From NCBI RefSeq assembly GCF_036669915.1, contig NC_089321.1, forward strand, positions 16,320,093 through 16,384,092: a stretch of 64,000 nt of DNA, given 5' to 3'. A program made the translations under genes and the position numbers. Below the pieces are notes generated by a model. That model was not told the DNA's origin. It was given only the letters and a program-made list of their open reading frames with translations, and ran no database searches. Positions 35,005 through 49,100 of the stretch are shown one piece after another (position 1 is the first letter of the stretch; every line of letters begins with the position of its first letter). The stretch comes from Pocillopora verrucosa. Taxonomy: Eukaryota > Cnidaria > Anthozoa > Scleractinia > Pocilloporidae.

Positions 35005-38000
35005 AGCTTGGATGATATCCAAGGTCATCCATTGCGTTACATTTCAAGGACGTCTGCGAAGGAGCTCAGCACGACCAGAAAGCAACTTGATGCCACTGTT
35101 GAAAACACGTGGCGAGGATGCCATATGTTTTGTAATGGATTCCGATTAAGAGAGAACCATGCTTCATTCGATAATGAAGTACCTTCCCGAATACGTATCA
35201 GAAATAAAGCCAAATGATTCTGGGTAATGTAGTGTCTCGCCTGTTTGTGTATTTCTTTCCTTTGGCAGTTAAGTATATCACCATTCTGTTTTTTTGGTTT
35301 TTTTTTTTTACCGAAAAAGCGCAACTGATTCAATAAACACCCACACCAATGTCAAAAAAAGAAACATCAGGAATCTTTCACCGATTCCTCTCAGACATTT
35401 GAACAAAAGGTCAGACGAGCTTCATTTGACACCAGAACCATCCGTCAGCTTTGCAAAAATAGACCAATTATTACTGTTTTGGGATCATCTAGGCTTCCTT
35501 AAGCATAAAAAAATGCTATACTGGTGAGGAGAAGAAGTAAATGGCTGATACTCTTTACCTTTAATGTTATGTCAAATATCGTCTTCCGATATTCACTGCT
35601 CGTTACCGAATGTTGTGAAAGATCCGTGATTTAATAAATCTTGAGTGGTTTTGATTGTTATATTAATGCCATTAAGATCTTATTGAAAGACATACAAAAG
35701 ATTTTGATTTTTTTCGCTTCCGATTTGAGCCAAGGCCCGACCAATGCGGCAGGAAATTTTGAAAGGATTTAACCCCGATCTAGCTGACACTTCGATCACC
35801 AAATCGGATAAAAAACTGTGTGAAAGATCACCACGCCTAAAAATCTCTGCAATTTTTACATGCATCAGTCACAAACTGCAGAAAACAGTATTTTTGTCTC
35901 TGGGAAGGCACGATTCTCACGCCTCGCAATTTCCGCTGTTCCCCATCCGTGTTAGATCATAAAAGAGTCAGCGGTACCAGCCTTTCACGCCTCGCGAGAT
36001 ATTGACACATAAACCAGTTAATACTTCAGTAGAATAATCCATGGTTTATCTGACTCCTAAGTATAATACAACACAATACTGGATGTTATAAGTTATTGAC
36101 CTCTATCACGTAATACCTGAGGGTTACCAAGTATGTGGATTTCTTTCCTCTGTGTTGTTTGTCCTTCGCCTTGTTAGAAAAAAGTAATGATGAACTAACT
36201 TGGCATTTCCCCAAACAAAAGAGCGTTATTCCTGCAGGATCTCCTGTTGGGATAATCCTGTCTCTTCCCTAATTATTTACATGTCAAATTGTGGGTGGGC
36301 AAACGTTTGATACGGATTCAAGATTCATCTATCAACAAAATTAACTTCGCTAAAATAACGATTACTGCTAATTTCAATCGTGGCGCGTGGGTTACAACCG
36401 CAATTTTATTGTCTCAAAACCAGACAAAAAACTTTCACTTCGCAGATTTCCTCTCCACTCAATTCTTGTCCTTTATCATTGTTGTTCTCTGTTAGAACAA
36501 TTAAGTTTCTAAAAACTGAATCAAACCACTCTTAGTCTGAGTTGATCAATATTTCTTACAACTAATATTTCCTCCGTGTGGCTTAACAAAGAACCCCATC
36601 GTACAAGTGTGAATGATGCCTCGCTAGCACGCGCCTAGACACACAGAAAACTTCTGTTCTTCTCAATTTTCTAACCGTAAAACAAAGCCCCCCTTTTTTC
36701 TTCAGCTACCCCAACGTTTCTAAACAGATGTTCAACTGTCACCTTTCGCTAACTTAACCTACGGTCCAAAATTTTGGAAAACTTGCTTGGTAATTCTTTT
36801 AACTATATGATAAAGAATTGATTAAACGAAAAGTTCGGAATGTTTATTCCTAATGTGGTTTGTAGACGATTCAGAGCTCCGTGAAACTTCAGCTTCGCTG
36901 AAAAGTGGACTTTTACTCCGTTTTTCAGAGGAAATGGAAACAAAGCGTCCTGTAATTCAGATCATCGTGTCATTTTATTCGTGAACGAGTGAAACATGGT
37001 TTAGTTTTTGCATCCATCCACTGATTGGCATCCATTCCTATACAGCATAATTTTGAGATAAAAATAGGTCAAAAAGAAAATAAAAAGTATTTAACCATTT
37101 GGAAACGTTTCAGCAGCTTCAAAAGTTGTGTTGAAGAGGTGTGGCCACCCGGCTGTTACGCTAACCTCTGTCTGAACCGCGGTTTCGGGCGCAACAATTC
37201 ATGCTGTCTAGCACCTTCTATTCTTTAAGAGAATTGCTGCCAGGAAATTGCGAAAATATGAATCAATGATAGGAAAAAATCTTTTTCTCTATTAAAATCC
37301 CTTTTTATTTTGGCATCAGATACGCGTTTCATAGCCATATATTACGAATATTTGGCTGTCTGAGAAATCATTGAGGGAAAAGGAGGTATTGAATCGAAAA
37401 CACTTCAAGTCGGCACTGTATAAACAAATATTAAGAGTTTCTATCCAATTACCGCTTCCTATTTATTTCAAATAACCAGTTGTTGTGAGAACTATGGGAA
37501 GTAATCTTGAAGTATTTTTGTTCAGATGACACCAAGGCCAGCAAGAAGTTTGATCGATTTTTTTAAGTTGTTGAAAACTGTTGGCATAACGACAGCACTA
37601 ATCGATTAAGAAACTCCAAAGGAAAAACAAGAAAATATGAAAGTTTTTAAAGTGTCTAAAAGCGAAACTGAGCCACACCTTGCCCAATGGTTTATTTCTA
37701 ATAACGATATTTCCGGTGTTCCATACTGTGATGCTGAAATCAAATAGTAAACGTTATGTTATCTTTTTTAAGGTTATAACCCCAGTCAGTCAAAGAATAA
37801 TGAGATATTCGCTTCGATTTCTTGAGCGTAGTTTCGCCCAAAATTTGTCAAATTTGACAGATAATAATTTCAGGTGAATTCGGCGGTCATTCCTGTACAA
37901 GTTGGGATTCCAGAAGTTGTTGCTTTAGTCCTAACCAAAATCTCACCCTGTACATGAACAAAGTACGTTATATTTGAAAACGATCGTGGAAGCTTCTAGA

Positions 38001-39999
38001 TAATAGACCACATAGATGGCCGGCTTTAATTCCTTCGCTAAATCGGTAATATTCATACTTCGTAACATTTTTTCATATCCGCCCCTCTTCAGAGTCCTTT
38101 CGCCTTCCGCAGCTCCGCCAGAGCTCCCTTGGCTCCTCGGCTTTCGTGAGGAAGGCCTTGAACGCAGCGAAACTTGAAAAATTTGCCATCAGAGCTCTCG
38201 TCTTTGAAGTACGCAAACCGAAGTTATTTTAAGTTGTGGTCTGGCATCCAACGCCTACAAAATACAGGAATTTCTTTTTTTTATTCACTAATGACTCATT
38301 GGAATTCGGAATTCTTTTGTTTCTGCCATTGTGGTTTTTAAACGGTTCCCTAATAGTTCTTCTAGTATCGACCATTGTTTACCTCTGATTCTTTATGTTC
38401 GTGGCAAAGAGATCTAGTTTAGATTCATTCACCATTAAACTTCCTCCCCCTCATCAAAATTATCAGCGGTAATTTTCACTCAACCAGCAAGTCGCGTGGG
38501 CAACAACCGTTGCCTTCTTGGAATTAAAAAGAACACACACAGACACACTTCCTCCTCCTTACCTGAACATCTTATCCTGCTTTTGATTCTCTTTAAAAAC
38601 CACAGCCTTGATTTTTTTCGTTTTAAAAAGCCAAATTCGCTCTAAATCAAAGCGATATTTCAACCTTTTTGAAACCTTTCACACGGCAACTGATAGACCT
38701 TCTATTAACCTTGTCTGACATTATCTTTTATAGATACTCGCTTATTATGTTATACAGTAAAGAAGACAAAGGAACTGCTCGTTAAGTTTTTTTCGTTAGG
38801 AACAATCGGTCTTACAACTGTTGAATAAAAAGCACGTTTTTGTAATTGTATGCATTAGCAATCTTACGGCGGCCTGTTAAAAACCTGACCGAAATATTCA
38901 GTCGTGATTTGTTTTGTAATTCGTCTCAACCTTAACAATCCTTGCCTATCTTCTTTAATTTCTGGTCTTTTCGCCCCACGCTGATGTTTTTCTTTCCATT
39001 CTGACAAATATTTTGAGATAACTCTCACCTCGAAGATTCAGGTCTGATAATTTGCGTGTTGCAGGTAAACAGCTAAATTTCTCATAACTCAAAAGTTCAC
39101 TTCTGATGTTCCTTAGGGCAATTTCGTCACTTTGTGAAATGTCATTTGGCAGTGAAATCATCCTTATCAAAAATATCTATTAAAGTCGATGAATCTCGGA
39201 AAATTTTTGAAGATCTCTTAGTTGCAGATAACGTAAGCGTTGAACCCCATGGGAAATCACAGTGACAGTTCTTGTGATTAAATTAAATCAAAGCTGGCTT
39301 GCGCAAAACCAATCTATGGCACAGAGGTTCTGTAATTTCAGAACACCAAAGAAAGTTACACAAACGTGAAGTCGGTTTGCTTCCGCGGTCCACGGCTTAC
39401 AAGAGAGTGGAAGAGACTATACAACGGCTATGTGGAAAAATGGTCAGCCTGGGTGGGTGTTTTTACGTTAGAAAGGTGTGGTAATTATTTAAACAAACAA
39501 TTCTGCAATCATGAGAGAATTGGTGACCACAAAATGGGCCAAAATGGCTGAAACGACGGAAACGACGAGAATTTATACAACACAGCTTCTTTTCTAAAAT
39601 TAAGGTGTTGCAAATTCAAAGGAAATTTCAAAAATCCTGATCTTGTCTTAAGAACAACCAAAATACCATAACAACTTGCGACGGTTCTGATAAATGAGAT
39701 TAGAGGGCATCATTATTATGTAAATTGTGTTGCGAAAATTCAAATACTGCTCATTTATACGTGACTGGTCATAAAATATTTGACAACAGCCCGTTGCGCG
39801 AGGATGCGTGACACTAGCGCAGGAAACCAATCATAAACTGTGAGTGACACCCCACGCGGAAGCTGTTTATTTTCGTCAGAGTCCTGCCCAGATTTCTAAA
39901 TGTAATGATTGTAAACAAGCGGCGCATAGTTTAATCCATCCTTGAACTCCTCAAGGTGACGACTGATGCGGAGGTATTTACACGAATTACGCCTCTCTC
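35005..39999. other. Intergenic region upstream of gene 2
   Basis: About 5 kb without a convincing exon. Open frames here are short, AT-rich and show no domain I recognise. It presumably includes distal regulatory sequence of gene 2, but no specific site stands out. Confidence 0.5.
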
Positions 40000-40000
40000 G

Positions 40001-40007
40001 TTATAAA
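40001..40007 (+). promoter_or_regulatory. Putative TATA box of gene 2
   Basis: TTATAAA lies 73-79 nt before the start codon. It would place transcription start near 40,030 and leave a 5' UTR of about 50 nt. No other core-promoter element was identified. Confidence 0.5.
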
Positions 40008-40079
40008 TTCAGCTGAGCGTTTCGACGTTACAGAGGTAGTGGATTCATTGAAGTCAAAGCGACTGGTGAATTAAGGAAC

Positions 40080-40158
40080 ATGGCGACTTTGTACGCGGAG
40101 TTTTTCGTGATTTTTGCCCTGATTCTTGTTACGGTGGATTCTCAGTCAGGTGAAAGAA
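40080..40158 (+). CDS. Gene 2 exon 1: start codon and signal peptide
   Basis: The ATG (AACATGG context) is followed by a classical signal peptide. Its hydrophobic core is [10 protein letters not shown], with a polar TVDSQS stretch after it where cleavage is likely. The exon ends in phase 1 at donor GTAAGT, which fits the phase of the next vWA exon 2.6 kb away. This start was chosen because the TATA box, signal peptide and phase all agree. Confidence 0.8.
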
Positions 40159-43100
40159 GTAAGTAAACACATTGTTGTTTCGACAAAAAGCCGATTTCTT
40201 CTGAAATTGGAGCGTTTTTAATTTGCTATTTGGAAAATTTTACGAAAGTTAGCTCTCCGAGTAGGACTTAACTTAAGCGGAAAACTGAAGAAAGAACTGA
40301 AAAATTTCGCCGAAATTTGAAATCAGTGTAATTCAAGATTGCTCATTTTGTTCTAGGTAATTAGTCTTGCATCCCTTTTGAACGTTTTTTTTTTTTTTCG
40401 CTTGGAGAATTGTTTATATGGGGAAAAGTTTCGTTTTCAACACGTCTTTTTATATCCTGTGGGTAAATCTGCATGTTCTGAAGTCGTATTCTACCAAAAA
40501 ACCTTTTAATGATTTGCCATACATCCTTAATATATTGACTGGATACCATTGTCGCCAGAATCAAGTATCAAACTTTTCAATTCTAATATTTATTTTATCC
40601 TTAAGAAATTGATTTACCTTCGTCGATTAAAAATTCCAGTTAAGACTATTTGAAGACGAGATTCAAGCAAAATTTCTACCAACAAAGGAACGATCAACAG
40701 GTCAAAGTCTCTAAAATATTTCAGACAAATGATTTAATCAATAATTAGAAGTCATTGAGCCCTAGCCAGACCCGAAAGCTTCTCAGCCATATTGCTTTTA
40801 GTATTTTGTTTTTTACGATAAGATCTTAGGAACACTGTGATATTCCGATATCTCGCCAATGTTTACCAAACTCGTAGTACCCCCATGTAGGTACCATGCT
40901 GCCTAATTGATTGCTCATGATTGCCGAGGAACACGTATCTTTGGCTGTAAAAATTCTTTTCGTTTTCCGAGGACAAATTAGCGAAAATGAACGGACACCT
41001 AAAACTATGTATATTTTAAGTTCCACGAATAACTAACAAAAAGAAAGAAAATTCTTGTTTTCATTCTCCATGACTTGGCTGAAATTCCTTAATGCAGGCT
41101 TTATTTCCTTGAAGATAAGCTTTTTAAGCTAATCGTCTTAAAAGGTCTTGCTAAATATAGCATATCCCATGAACATTTCCCTTTAATTTCGAAACTGGAT
41201 TTTCTCAGGAAAAGTTCAAGTTTGATGCACCCTAAAAATGTTGATAGCTGCTGTGTGAAAGGAAGCGATTATTGAAGCTAACTATGCCAGTCACTTTTTT
41301 TATTTTTTCATCTTGTAAACATTGCGAATTAAGACAATTAGTACTGACTTGAGAGCGGTAGAGGCCACTCAACAGGAATCTGGCGGATCACTTTAAGCCT
41401 CATAAACCGGATCAGAGTTTGCGTTTTTTGGCAAAAAGAATCAAATACTACAAAGAAAGAGGGGCTGTCTTGCCGCGATTATATCGCTTTTCGTTTGTGT
41501 ATTTATGTTGGAACCGGACATGCAAAGCGACAATTAAATCTTGTCACGTTCTTTCAGGGTCAAAAATTTCCTATGACTAAAATTAACATTCCGCCGGCCT
41601 TGCTTGGAGGACTGCATTACAATATCGAGTAAAGTATACTTCACACAAGCATCTTTTAAATGCTATTTAAACTAGTGCGGTTTTGCGGTTTGCCCTGACC
41701 TTCTAAGGCCGAGGCAATTTTAAACGGAAAATTTTGAGCATCAATACAAGTCTTCCTTTCAAATGCTCAAAACATTAGAAAGCTTCCAATATAACCCCAT
41801 GAAATGTATTTGAAAAGCCCTTTGAAAGCCACTTCCTGGGTGAAGTCTTAACTTTCAATTAACACGTGATAACAACTATATCATAATATCAAAGTGTATT
41901 CGTTCTAAGACAGACACCTTTAAGTAATCTCTCCTGGAATACTGTCACAAGACCCTTTTTCCTATTCTTACAAACTCACTTTGGCAACATTTTGCACGGA
42001 ATCCATAGATTACAGCAAATCTAAATTTTTTTTCCAGAATTGTGACTGCGAATAAAAACTACTTTGTCAACTATATTATGCCTGCATGCAGTGAAGCAAC
42101 CTGTATTTTGAAATGCTACAACGTTTTTGTTAGCCAGCTGGTGTTTTCTGTCAAGAAAATCTTGTTTTGACATTGAAAGGAATGACAAACCACAGAAATT
42201 ATAAATAACTTGTTGCATGCAGTATGACATGCTGCAAATCATTCAAAAGTTATGAACAGGAGCAAATTCACTATCACTTTTTCCATAAGATGATAAAAAT
42301 TGTCTGAAAAACTAATTCGATACTTTCTTTTCGTGCCATGTTCTTTTTGGGTTGGAAAGTAAGAAAGATAAATTTGAGGAGACTTTCAACTGAAACATAT
42401 CAAGTGGCAGCTGACACATAATCTCATAATCGCAAACGGGCACCTCCGCTCGACTGCCTGCACTGAAATCTCATTTGAACACTCGCATTTCAACGCTGCA
42501 TTTCACATTCTTGTCAGTAAGACTATGATGCAGTGACCAGGAATTAAAACTTTCATAGCCCACCCTTTTGCAGGTGGTCCGTTAGTATTTGGGAAGCAAA
42601 CTCTCCCTAAAAGTTATTTCGATCCACGCTACGATCACTGACTCACCCGTTTACTAACTCAGCACCTGGAAAAGACGATTGCGAGTGTATAACCGAACCC
42701 AACCACAAGGCGTTGCTTCTCTTGTTTGATTACAATTCCTTCTAAGAACGCATCAATGAAAATGAATTAATTTGATCTATATACTCCTCCATCAGAACAA
42801 TGTACTCAGAAATCAGACATCGTATTTGTGGTGGACTCTTCGGGGAGCATCTCCAGACGAAACTTTAAAAGAGAGAAACTATTCGTTGAAGAAGTCGCCT
42901 CAACCTTCAAGATGGGCCCCGACCAATCACAAATCGCCGTTATCTCATACAGCGAGAGCGCTCAAGTCGACATCAAATTCGGGGAATATACCAACGTTAA
43001 CGATTTCACCGCAGCATTGGGCGAAGTGCGACATCAACGAAAAAGAACACGCATCGACTTAGCACTTAAACTTGCTGCCGAAAAAGTCTTCACCGCCGAG

Positions 43101-46100
43101 GGTGGAGCGCGTCCTAACGTCACCAAGGTGATGGTCATTTTGACAGACGGACAACAAACTGAGACGAACGATAGTACGCCGCTGGACGAGGCTGTACGGC
43201 CGCTTTTGGACATGAACGTGACCATTTTTGCTGTCGGTGTTGGGAGCGCTATCGATATTACCGAGTTATTAGAGTTGGTGGGTTACAGGGATGAGAATTT
43301 GTTCAGGGCGGAAAATTTTGATCAATTGGCAAGAGACAGTGTAAAGGTTGCTACTCAAACATGTAAACAACTACAGCCAGGTAAAATTGCTTATATCTTT
43401 TTTATTGACATGAAGCCCATTGCTAAACTTTACAACATGAACGCCGGCGAGATGATAAATCCCAAGTTGCTTGCTTCTCGAGATTCTTTTATTTGACCCT
43501 TTACACTTTAACAATGGTATGCATATTCCCCTCACTTTTTTCTACTCGTTACCTGTGGTATTAACACGGAGAATCTGTTAAACGATCAAGAGCTACTTAA
43601 GTTAGTGATCGTATCCTTTATTCTCATGAGTGACCAAGAAAGAATTTCTCCTTACGATATAAATACAATATCAACAAGATAAGTGATGAGAATAGAGAAC
43701 AATATCAATTTGGGAATAATTATTTGATCTAATACTAAATTCTCTGAACTAACATTAAAAGAATTGTATGGTTGACGGTAAAGAGAATTACAAATTTGAT
43801 CTGGGAGTGAAAGGGTTGAAGGGTTAAAGGGAAGTGTGCTCCGAAAGCTAATAGACTGTTATCTCCCCCACTGGTCCATAGATTGTTTCATTGATTGAAC
43901 ATTGATTGACAGTTAAGCTTTGTACTTTACATCACATTTCAGTCAGGAAAATCAATTTCAAAAGGAAAGGTCTAGTGTAATTTGCTAACCCGAAACAAGC
44001 CTTTAAGCTAACCTGTAGCCAGCGGCCCGCCACAGAAATCGAATAATTGCAGTATCGTCTCAATAAACAACAATCAAATTATACGATTTGTGGTGGATCA
44101 GTTCATCAGCATTACTTTCTCCGCGGAACAATGATAACAATCTTAAAATATCATCGCATTTCCTTATTCTGCTTAGATCTCACGGCTACTGAAAAAAAAT
44201 GCATCTTAAGGCATTTTAAATCAGCAATTCGACAGAGATCCCTAATTATGTAGCACTTACCCTTCCAAAGAGGGAGGAGATATTTCTGAGTTACTTCTGG
44301 TTATCATTAGGGATATAACTTAATATAATCAGAAGCGTTGCATCGAGAAATCGGGTTATTAATTTTTATGATATCGATAACGCTCTTCGAATCATTTGCG
44401 TTTCAGTTCATGGTAACTGGTCTGCCTGGGCAGAATGGAGTGACTGTTCTGCTTCTTGTGGAGGAGGGATCCAGGGACGTCGACGTTACTGTATAAATCC
44501 ACCGCCCAAAAATGGCGGCCGAGATTGCTCTGGCAAAGGATACGATGTTCAGAGATGCAATACGCAAGGTTGTCCAGGTAAAGTGCCAAATAGTTGATGT
44601 TTATTAAACTTCTCTTCCGGAAACAACCAGAATAGTGGGAGACGTAGAGATCATGAAATATATCTGGACTGGACTAGACTGCACTGGACACCGGATCGAA
44701 AGTTCCGGTTTCGATCTTTGAGAAAGACTCTCGATTCTTACAAAACGAAACGTTTTTTTATTTTATTTCTATCGTCCGTTATTATTGATTTAAAATCACG
44801 ATGTAGCGGTTTAATATGGGTGACAGTGGAACATTGTTCGTGTTATTAAGTGCAAAATTAAAATGAATATATGACAGAAAAGCAGGGGAAAATGATTTTC
44901 GATCAAATTCGCAAGAGTTTGATTTCTCGTGAGTAGACTCTAAGGTTGTAGTTTGTTGATAAAAAGAAAACAGAATGGGAATACAAAATTAACTAGGAAT
45001 GGAGAAGAGGAAATGACCGCTAAATCAAAAGAAGCCCAAAAGTTATCTTTAGCTAAGACTTCGAAATACCAGAAGTGAAATCATGAAGCACCCCTGCACG
45101 AATATATCAGAGGATAGGATTAAAACGAACTTAGATCCTGCTCATTTGATTTGGTTCATGGTTCACTGATATCTCATCTGGAAATCTACCACAGTAAACG
45201 GATCTTGGACTGAGTGGAGTGACTGGGGTTCCTGTAGTCTTACCTGTGGTGATGGCGGAATCAAGAAACGTATTAGAACTTGCACCAACCCTCCCCCGGC
45301 CAACGGTGGATTGGAGTGTGAGGGAGCTGGGGAGGAGACAGAAGCATGCAAAGCTGGAGAGTGTCCAGGTATGTAGAATATCCGTTTACACATTTTTGCG
45401 AAACGTTTAAGCCTTTGACTACCGATATCAAAACTTCAATTCTCTGTACTGTTTGTCATGCATTTCATATTGTTTTAGCTCCAAGAATTTGCTGTTTAAT
45501 TGAACAGTAAACCATGACTACAATTTTTCTTTCTTCCTATTACATGTTTTAAAAATGTTGTAATATTACTCTCAGTAAATCTTAAGTAATGAAAGTTAAA
45601 CAGCGTTTATCCTCAGAAATTTTCAAAACAACTATCTATCAGAAAAATGGCAACAGATTGTCGCTATGTGAAGAGTGAAAGTTCCAGTGTTTCAAAAAAC
45701 AATATGACGCTTTTCTACAGAGAATCCAAAAATCAAATCGAGGGTCATCATAACAGCCAATCAGGACAAAGGAAATAAACAGTAGCCAATGAGAACTCGG
45801 AGAAAAAATTAAGCAAACAGACCGAGGCGCTGGAATTCAAATTGAGTTAAGTTTTGAATATGAGTGATTGAGATGATGGCGCGACCTTCCTGGACAAATC
45901 ACAAAGCGTGGCAAAGCAAGACCAAAAGAGTCTTGGATTATTTTCAACACTAAATAAAAAAATTTTTCTCTGTCAAGCGTTTCTCTATAGAACTTGCGAT
46001 GACTCCGACAAAAACCGTTTAATAGAAGAAATGTCATCTAATTTTCTTTATAGTGGATGGAAAATGGGGCGAATGGAGTGACTGGGGTGTTTGCTCGAGA

Positions 46101-49100
46101 TCATGTGGAACCGGAATTCAATCACGCTTTCGAGACTGCGATAATCCACCACCAGCACACGGAGGAAAGCAGTGTCCAGGGTTGAGCACGGAGACGCGCA
46201 ACTGCAGCACAAATAACTGTCCAGGTACAAAATTGACTAAGGTCAAAGGAGTTACGTTATAAAGACAGTTTATACATTTCGATTAAGTATCGCAAAACCT
46301 AAGTACTCACAACAGCCAATCATGGCAGAGGATGGAATCACAAGGAGACAATCAAAACCTAGTAACAAATAAACTGCCTGAAGCGCAAGAAAAGGCGAAT
46401 GACTACCAGTTCTTTCAGTTTTGAATCTGATTGATTAAGGACGTGGTAGTAGGTTTCTGGATGAATTTACATATCGAAAAATGCAAAACCGAGGCAATAC
46501 CAAGTTTATTCCGACAACCAGCGGAAAATTTCTCTAACGGAAGGAAACATTGAAATATTTAAGAGACCTTGTTGTTACAGAGAGACTTCAAGAAAGTAGG
46601 AACAGATCAAAGATACGAGAATGGCTAAGAATGTCCAAGATTAACACATATTTCAAATGAAGAACTTAAAAATTATCTTATAACAACGATACAAATCCTT
46701 TTAAGTCTAAAACAGCCCGAACGGTATTTAAGCAACCTCACTTGGAAGTGGAGTTTAAATTGTATTTGGCAGCAGCGCATCTTGGAGAAGTTTTTCATCC
46801 ATTTACCGCAAATTGGAAACCACCTCATAAAACACTTAAGAGTCCCGCATAAAGAAAATTTCATTTCTCTTTGTTTCATCGGCCGTTAACTATGGTTTCA
46901 TAATGTTGATTAGAGTCATGATATAAAACATACACCTGTTTGAAATCGTCAAACCAAAAAGGAAATATGACTAGGTTCAAAATTTGATGATCTTTTTAAT
47001 CTCTAGTGGACGGTGGGTGGACTGTCTGGAATCAATGGGGCAGGTGTTCGAAATCTTGTGGCGGTGGGTCACAAACCAGCTCTCGCACGTGCACAAATCC
47101 TCCCCCGGCACATGGCGGTAAAGAATGCAGCGGAGAAAGTGAACGGTCGCGTGAATGTAACACACAGCCCTGTCCAAGTAAGATAATAACATTAATTATC
47201 ACATAAACTGCGGTGTTATACAAGGATTTCTGGCCCTGAGAAAAGCCGTAACAACACACGTAAAAAAAAATATCGTATTTTTTCACGTGTGTTGATATAG
47301 CCCATCAGCTGCTTATACGTCACTCGCCTTTGGCGCTACTCGGTCTGGTTGATGAATGAACGGCAAAGCCTTCACGATTCTCAATGCAAGTTGTTGGTCG
47401 GAGTTTTCTCCAATTATGGCGGCTAAAACACCAAAAAATCCGTATCGCTGGCAGACAATGAGGTTCAAACTTTACTAGAAAGGGAAGAAAATCAATGTAC
47501 TAAAAGAAAAACCGAAAGTTGCGTATTCAGTGGCTTCGGTGTTAGCATTTCTCTCGTCTGATAACGAAAATCGACAACTGGAAGATTTGCTACTACTTGA
47601 AAGACTTCTTCTGTCGGTAAGGACAAATTTAATAAATAAGAATTTTGTAAATTGAAAATTACGACCATTGTTGTTTTTGTACTCATGATTCAACGCATTT
47701 TTCCATCTAAAGAGTCAGCGCTAACGCACTATACGATTATTATTCGAGGATTGCCGATTCATTTATTTTCATTCATTAATGAAGTCGGCTTTTCTTCCCA
47801 ATAAAGGGCTATTGTGTTTATATGATAAACAAAATAATACATGGTTGCTTGTAGATATGAAATTTCTCTTCTCGTGTTCAACTCGAAGAGAAATTCCATA
47901 TCTACGCGTGCCCATGTATTATTCTCTATTTATTGTTTGACTGGCTCCAGGAAGAAAATTTGTGATTCCTTTACTTTAATGAATCTTTGTAATTTCTAGT
48001 CGACGGTAGATGGAGCGAGTGGAATCAATGGGGCACTTGTTCTAAATCTTGTGGAGGTGGAACACAGAACAGCTCTCGCACGTGCATAAATCCTCCTCCA
48101 GCACATGGTGGAAAAAATTGCAGCGGAGAAAGTGAACGAACTCGTGAATGCAATACGCAGCCCTGTCCAAGTAAGAGCAGCGATTCCTCTTAAATACATT
48201 ATTCCTTCACATCAATCTTTAATCGATTACTGGAGGCTCAAGACTAAACCTCAAGAAAAGTCTTTTTGTCGCGTCCACTATATCAAATCTTTCAAGATAA
48301 ATGTAGGGCAACATCGGTAATCCTGATTAGAACGAATCATGCTCTAAACGATTCAACCTTCTGTAAATAATCTTAAGAGACTTCCTTGGGTAAATGCAAA
48401 CGTACATCAGTGAATTTCATCGGTCCCTCGGCTATCCAATATGAGTGAAGCTCGAGTTATCAGTGGAAGGGAACCTGACCATTAATTAGGCTCGTCCGCA
48501 TGTTCTATTAAAAACGTTAAGCTGTTAAATAGTTTTACGGTTGAGCTGAACTGGCAAAAAAAATACTTTAAAGTAAATAAGTAATTTTAAAAAAGCACAA
48601 CCCAGCCTTGTGAATGAGTTGAGAAGGTGGAACAATTTGTTTTTCGCTAAAGGAATTCTTAGATATGGAAATTTAGCACCAAAACTTCTCTTAATGAATG
48701 TTAGTTTTTTAGGTGCCTCATCAATTTCCCTAAAATCACTTTTGACATGGTAATTGATTTTAATCAAGAGAGAAGGAGCTTTCTGTTACTATCCTAGTTG
48801 TTACTGATCCTATGCACATAGAGTCTTAACATGATAGTGTTTCCTTAACAGTTGATGGTAGTTGGAGTGATTGGAGAGAGTGGGGTCCTTGTACAAAATC
48901 CTGTGGTGGCGGAGAACAGAGGAGAACACGAAGTTGCACCAATCCATCACCTGCTTTTGGTGGTAGAAACTGTATTGGAGAACGACAACAGACACAAACC
49001 TGCAATCAGAATGTGTGTCCAGGTGAGCTATTTCTTCTTCAGCTAAATCTAATTCTGCTGCTCGGTTACCTTGGCTATGACTTCTGCAAGTAGTTCAACA

